From positions 1 through 30,991 of the forward strand of contig CAZVRZ010000063.1 of NCBI GenBank assembly GCA_964629965.1: DNA of 30,991 nt, given 5' to 3'. The notes under the pieces are model-generated. The model was given only the letters and a program-made list of their open reading frames with translations, ran no database searches and had not been told where the DNA came from. This stretch comes from CAZVRZ01 sp964629965. Its GTDB lineage: Bacteria; Chloroflexota; Anaerolineae; Anaerolineales; UBA4823. The stretch's first letter is position 1. Every line of letters begins with the position of its first letter. Made by a program: the position numbers and the translations under genes. Below are positions 27,984 to 30,991 of the stretch, one piece after another.

Positions 27984-29134
27984 CGCACCTTGCTCCAGAT
28001 GCTGTCCCAGGAATCCTTCAGGAAGTTGCCCAGCACGTGATTGATGCCCTGGGCGGGCAGCACATCGCCATCCGGCTCCACGTATAGCCAGGCGCGCCCG
28101 GCGCCGGAAGGCGGGTGGTCTTCGCTGGTATCCAAGGCCACCGGGTGATTGGCGGAATAAGGCACTGGCAGATCCCAAACCAGCGCCATGTCCAATTCGG
28201 CGGCGCGTTCGGCAAGATCTGCCAGTGCCTCGTTCAGCGAGGCGTCCATGGCGCTTAAGGAGAGGGCCTTGACGCCTTTTTGGGCCAGGCTCTCCAGGGT
28301 CTCGGTGGCTTGAGAGGCGTTGGTAGCGGTCAGGGTCAGGTGAACTGCCACGAACAGGTCGGCAGCCAACACATTTTCCAGCACCTGCCAGGAAAGCTCA
28401 TTCTCGGGGTTGAAAACCAGCAGCAGGTGATCCAGGCCGGTTTGCAGGAGCGCATCCAGGTAAGCGGTGTCTGCCAGGCGCAGACCGTCGCTCAGCAGGC
28501 CAACCACCTGTCCATTGGCTTCGGTGTGGGCGATCAGCTCGGGCAGGTCGCTGCGCAGGGTGGGCTCGCCGCCGGTGAAGACGATGTGCAGGATGCCGGC
28601 TTCCCAGGCGCGGTCCAAGATGGACAGCCATTCGGCCGTTTCCAGCTCGCGGTCCACGCGCCGGGTGGGCGCCGCGGCCGGGTCGGAGCCTTCCGGCAGG
28701 CGGTAGGTGAGGGCGCAGTCCAGGCGCACGGGGGCGCTGAGGGCGGTGTCGTGCGGCGTCAGGCGCTCCATATCCAGGTAGGTTTGCGGGTCCAGGTCGG
28801 GCGTCTCGATCAGCGTCTGGATGCGCTCAGTCACCTGGCGGTAATCCTCCAGGGCCTGATCGTGGCTGACACGATAGCGCCGGGTGATCTGCTCGGTCAT
28901 GTCTGCCTCGGAGCTATCTTTGACCAGGTGGTAAGCATACTCGGCGGCGGTCTTGTTGAGGTGCAGGATGGTGGCCGCGTTGATCACCAACATCCCAGCG
29001 CCATCCGGCTCGAGGCGCAGATGGAGGCGGTAGTTTTGGGGATTCTCGGGCGGCGATTGGTAATGATACACGCCAGCCGGGAGCGGACGGGCGGGGGTGA
29101 ACCAGCGGCGAATCACTTCACGCATGCTTGTCAT
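27980..29134 (-). CDS. PqqD-like domain fused to a radical-SAM-like barrel lacking all cluster cysteines
   Basis: This encodes 384 residues. GGAGG lies before the ATG (about 29142-29146, minus). Residues about 35-110 resemble PqqD/peptide-recognition domains (MLVINAATILHLNKTAAEYAYHLV, then ITRRYRVS). The rest follows the radical SAM plan: LDCALTYR (138-145), VFTGGEPTLRSDLPELI (185-201, the SAM-contacting GGEP) and C-terminal VEPDGDVLPAQG (352-363), a SPASM-like end. After LTYR, where a CxxxCxxC motif belongs, stands LPEGSDPAAA. The whole protein has a single cysteine (Cys140), so no 4Fe-4S cluster can be bound in the usual way. There is no frameshift. It is probably a non-catalytic partner or substrate-presenting scaffold for the radical SAM enzyme encoded upstream (inference). 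Confidence 0.82.
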   Translation of the reverse strand: MTSMREVIRRWFTPARPLPAGVYHYQSPPENPQNYRLHLRLEPDGAGMLVINAATILHLNKTAAEYAYHLVKDSSEADMTEQITRRYRVSHDQALEDYRQVTERIQTLIETPDLDPQTYLDMERLTPHDTALSAPVRLDCALTYRLPEGSDPAAAPTRRVDRELETAEWLSILDRAWEAGILHIVFTGGEPTLRSDLPELIAHTEANGQVVGLLSDGLRLADTAYLDALLQTGLDHLLLVFNPENELSWQVLENVLAADLFVAVHLTLTATNASQATETLESLAQKGVKALSLSAMDASLNEALADLAERAAELDMALVWDLPVPYSANHPVALDTSEDHPPSGAGRAWLYVEPDGDVLPAQGINHVLGNFLKDSWDSIWSKVR

Positions 29135-29152
29135 AGATCATTCCTCCAGGAG

Positions 29153-30163
29153 CTACTCGTAACCGATCGGATTGTTCGTTTGCCAGCGCCAGGTATCGGC
29201 GCACATTTCATCGATACTGCGCTGCGCCTGCCAGCCCAGCTCTTTGTTGGCCAGGGATGGGTCGGCATAGCAGGAGGGCGCATCGCCGGGGCGGCGCGCC
29301 AGGAACTGGTAAGGGATGGGCTGGCCGCAGGCCTTTTCGAAGGCGGCAACCATCTCCAGCACGCTCGAGCCGCGCCCGGTGCCCAGGTTGTAGGTCACCA
29401 GGCCGGGATGGGTCTGCAGCTTTTCGATGGCGCGCAGGTGTCCCACGGCCAGGTCTACCACGTGGATGTAATCGCGCAGGCAGGTGCCATCGGGGGTGGG
29501 GTAGTCGTTGCCCCACACGCGCAGGAAGGGGTACAGGCCCCCGGCCACCCGGGCAATGTAGGGCACCAGGTTGTTGGGGATGCCGGTGGGATCCTCGCCA
29601 ATGCGCCCGCTGGGATGCGCACCGCTGGGATTGAAGTAGCGCAGGCGGGCCACGTTCCACTCCGGGTCGGCGCGGCACAGGTCGCTGAGCAGCTCTTCGA
29701 TCACCAGCTTGGTGCGGCCGTAAGGGTTGAGCACCTGCAGCGGGGCGTCTTCGCGCACGGGCACGCTGGCCGGGTAGCCATAGACGGTGGCCGAGGAGCT
29801 GAACACCAGGTTCTTGATGCCGAGCTGGGACATCACTTCGCACAAGACCACGGTTCCGCCGATATTATTGTTGAAATATTTTAGGGGCTCGGCCACCGAC
29901 TCGCCGACTGCTTTGAAGCCGGCAAAATGGATGACGCCGTCCACTGGTTGCTGGAGGAAGGCCTTTTGCAGGGCGGGCCGGTCGCGCAGGTCTATCTGGT
30001 GAAAGACCAGCGATTTGCCGCTGATCTGCTGGACGCGCTGCAAGGCTTCTGCTTTGCTGTTGGATAGGTTATCGACTACCACCACTTCATAACCCGCCTG
30101 GAGCAGTTCCACGCAGGTGTGGCTGCCAATATAACCCGCTCCCCCGGTGACCAGGATGCGCAT
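29153..30163 (-). CDS. galE: UDP-glucose 4-epimerase
   Basis: This encodes 336 residues, the standard GalE length. It has the NAD-binding TGGAGYIGS (residues 6-14), the catalytic SSSATVYG (Ser124) and the YGRTK motif (Tyr148, Lys152), then NPSGAHPSGRIGEDP and DGTCLRDYIHVVDLA. GAAGGAG of the ribosome site lies within the last codons of the upstream radical SAM gene, four bases away. It interconverts UDP-glucose and UDP-galactose (possibly the N-acetyl forms) for sugar use or glycan synthesis. Its place between two radical SAM-type genes is unusual. It may reflect a glycan-linked pathway or merely operon convenience. Confidence 0.96.
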   Translation of the reverse strand: MRILVTGGAGYIGSHTCVELLQAGYEVVVVDNLSNSKAEALQRVQQISGKSLVFHQIDLRDRPALQKAFLQQPVDGVIHFAGFKAVGESVAEPLKYFNNNIGGTVVLCEVMSQLGIKNLVFSSSATVYGYPASVPVREDAPLQVLNPYGRTKLVIEELLSDLCRADPEWNVARLRYFNPSGAHPSGRIGEDPTGIPNNLVPYIARVAGGLYPFLRVWGNDYPTPDGTCLRDYIHVVDLAVGHLRAIEKLQTHPGLVTYNLGTGRGSSVLEMVAAFEKACGQPIPYQFLARRPGDAPSCYADPSLANKELGWQAQRSIDEMCADTWRWQTNNPIGYE

Positions 30164-30167
30164 AGTT

Positions 30168-30887
30168 TTATACTCCTTCTAAAATAGGGAGGGCCGCGCC
30201 CTCCAGTTTCAACGGGCAGCCGCCGCCGCATTCAGACAGCAGGGCGCAGCCGCTGCATTTTTCAGGTAGGTAGTGCCGCTCGCGCAGGTGAAGCGCCAGT
30301 TCGTGGTTCCAGATGGCCGGCCAATCCTTTTCCAGGATATTGCCCAGGCTTTCATAATACGATTGGCAGGGGATCACGCCGCCGTCGGGTTCGACGCACA
30401 TGTTATACAGGGCTGCCGTGCAGCCTTTGATGCCCAGCTCGAGCTGCATGGGGTCGAAGTGGCAGTATTGGGTGGGCGTGTACCAGATCAGGCGTTGGTC
30501 GTAAACTTGGGTGCGCTCCTGCGCCATGGCCAGCAGAGGGGTCAGCTCGCTTTCGGGCAGGCCTTTGCCCACCGTCAGTCCGAGACCAGAATAGATCAGG
30601 GCATTCAGGCCGATGGTGGGCGTGTGCAGTTCGCCCAAGAAGTCCAGCGTCTGGCGCAGGGTGGGGGCGTTATCTTGCAGCATGGTGGTGTTGGTCATCA
30701 CGTACAGGCGGCTGTCGAGCGCCTGGCGCAGCCCGGCCACGGTTTGCTGCCAGGCGCCGTTGGCCCGCACCATGCCATCGTGAATGGCGGGATCGTGCGA
30801 TTCGAGGGTGATCTGGACGTGATCCAGCCCGGCGGCGATCAAAGAGTCCAGGTAGGCGCGCTCGCTCAGGCGGCGGCGGCCGAGCAC
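30168..30887 (-). CDS. Radical SAM/SPASM protein, 5' part missing
   Basis: The visible ~240 residues are the C-terminal two thirds of a radical SAM enzyme: barrel strands (RRLSERAYLDSLIAAGLDHVQI, then NALIYSGLG), then a SPASM-type region with VEPDGGVIPCQS and a closing cluster PEKCSGCALLSECGGGCPL. These cysteines would bind auxiliary iron-sulfur clusters, as in peptide- or sugar-modifying SPASM enzymes. The N-terminal CxxxCxxC and GGEP parts are absent. Family homology stops at about 30884, where unrelated sequence begins; a GTG at 30887 opens the frame but has no ribosome site. Either the gene is broken or the end of the window is a mis-join. It leads the operon with galE four bases downstream. 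Confidence 0.8.
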   Translation of the reverse strand: MLGRRRLSERAYLDSLIAAGLDHVQITLESHDPAIHDGMVRANGAWQQTVAGLRQALDSRLYVMTNTTMLQDNAPTLRQTLDFLGELHTPTIGLNALIYSGLGLTVGKGLPESELTPLLAMAQERTQVYDQRLIWYTPTQYCHFDPMQLELGIKGCTAALYNMCVEPDGGVIPCQSYYESLGNILEKDWPAIWNHELALHLRERHYLPEKCSGCALLSECGGGCPLKLEGAALPILEGV

Positions 30888-30944
30888 GGCGTCACGCTGA
30901 CGGGCGAGGTCGGCCCGCGCCCGGCTCCGCGACCGCGCGGCCCG

Positions 30945-30991
30945 ATGGATCTCGTGCTGGGGGGCTTGATGCTGCTCGTCATGGCCTATCT
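30945..30991 (+). CDS. Possible start of kdpF (partial, in atypical end sequence)
   Basis: The last bases encode, on the plus strand, MDLVLGGLMLLVMAY and then run off the end. A very short hydrophobic start of this form is like KdpF, the ~30-residue subunit of the KdpFABC potassium pump. Sixteen residues cannot prove it, and the join at about 30885 makes its relation to the window uncertain. Confidence 0.25.
   Translation, partial: MDLVLGGLMLLVMAY

Noticed and set aside
27984..28178. N-terminal extension of the 277-residue protein
   Set aside because: It lies wholly inside the preceding gene and is Arg/Gly/Ala-rich. The GTGA overlap at 27980-27983 gives a better start.
27980..29134. Frameshift as explanation for the missing cysteines
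   Set aside because: The frame is continuous with family-like residues on both sides of the replaced segment, and the alternative frames there do not give CxxxCxxC.
28280..29884. 534-residue open frame on the plus strand
   Set aside because: It crosses two well-identified minus-strand genes (galE and the PqqD-radical SAM-like gene) and has no recognisable domain.
27980..30887. RiPP precursor peptide for the radical SAM operon
   Set aside because: The genes abut or overlap, and no short frame with a leader-core pattern and a ribosome site fits between them.

Overview
The window reads as a chromosomal segment from a free-living, Gram-variable heterotroph, most likely a member of the Chloroflexota (class Anaerolineae). 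I base this on the large secreted mosaic proteins ending in a short aromatic-x-P-hydrophobic-x-x-Arg tail, the ChvE/MmsA/MmsB sugar importer, the GC-rich codon use with occasional GTG starts, and the radical SAM/PqqD gene style. This is inference from gene content; no rRNA or other taxonomic marker is present. There is no tRNA, rRNA, CRISPR array, transposase or phage gene.

Layout. 1-4120 (+): the 3' end of a secreted protein, then a large secreted M6-family metalloprotease with PPC, beta-repeat and fibronectin-like modules and a strong terminator. 4142-6540 (+): a STAND/NB-ARC-like ATPase with TPR repeats behind a near-consensus promoter. 6514-10076 (-): a secreted protein combining a golvesin-like domain, a DUF1906 glycosidase-like domain and BNR-type repeats, preceded by a four-helix membrane protein of unknown function. 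10121-15364 (-): a sugar ABC transporter operon, chvE-mmsA-mmsB, driven by a clear promoter with a LacI-type operator. Its binding protein is duplicated in tandem inside one polypeptide. 15405-22460 (+): a 2300-residue secreted protein with about ten fibronectin-like modules, a beta-propeller, a PKD domain and three CBM48-like repeats. 22491-23417 (+): ribokinase. 23575-24687 (-): a HAD phosphatase/phosphomutase and a GNAT acetyltransferase in a two-gene unit. 24785-26407 (+): the NAD(P)H-hydrate repair enzyme NnrE-NnrD. 26404-30884 (-): a tight five-gene operon read right to left: radical SAM/SPASM enzyme (5' end lost), galE, a PqqD-radical-SAM-like protein without any iron-sulfur cysteines, an unknown 277-residue protein and a SAM methyltransferase.

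Together the genes suggest a carbohydrate- and protein-degrading lifestyle: secreted protease and carbohydrate-binding proteins outside, a monosaccharide importer in the membrane, and ribokinase, GalE and a sugar-phosphate HAD enzyme inside. The most unusual items are the double-domain sugar-binding lipoprotein with an 839-bp identical internal repeat, and the operon pairing an intact-looking radical SAM C-terminus with a cysteine-less PqqD-radical SAM pseudoenzyme. Others are the shared C-terminal tail on secreted proteins, a tandem 15-bp repeat used as coding sequence, and what looks like a foreign join over the last ~105 bases.
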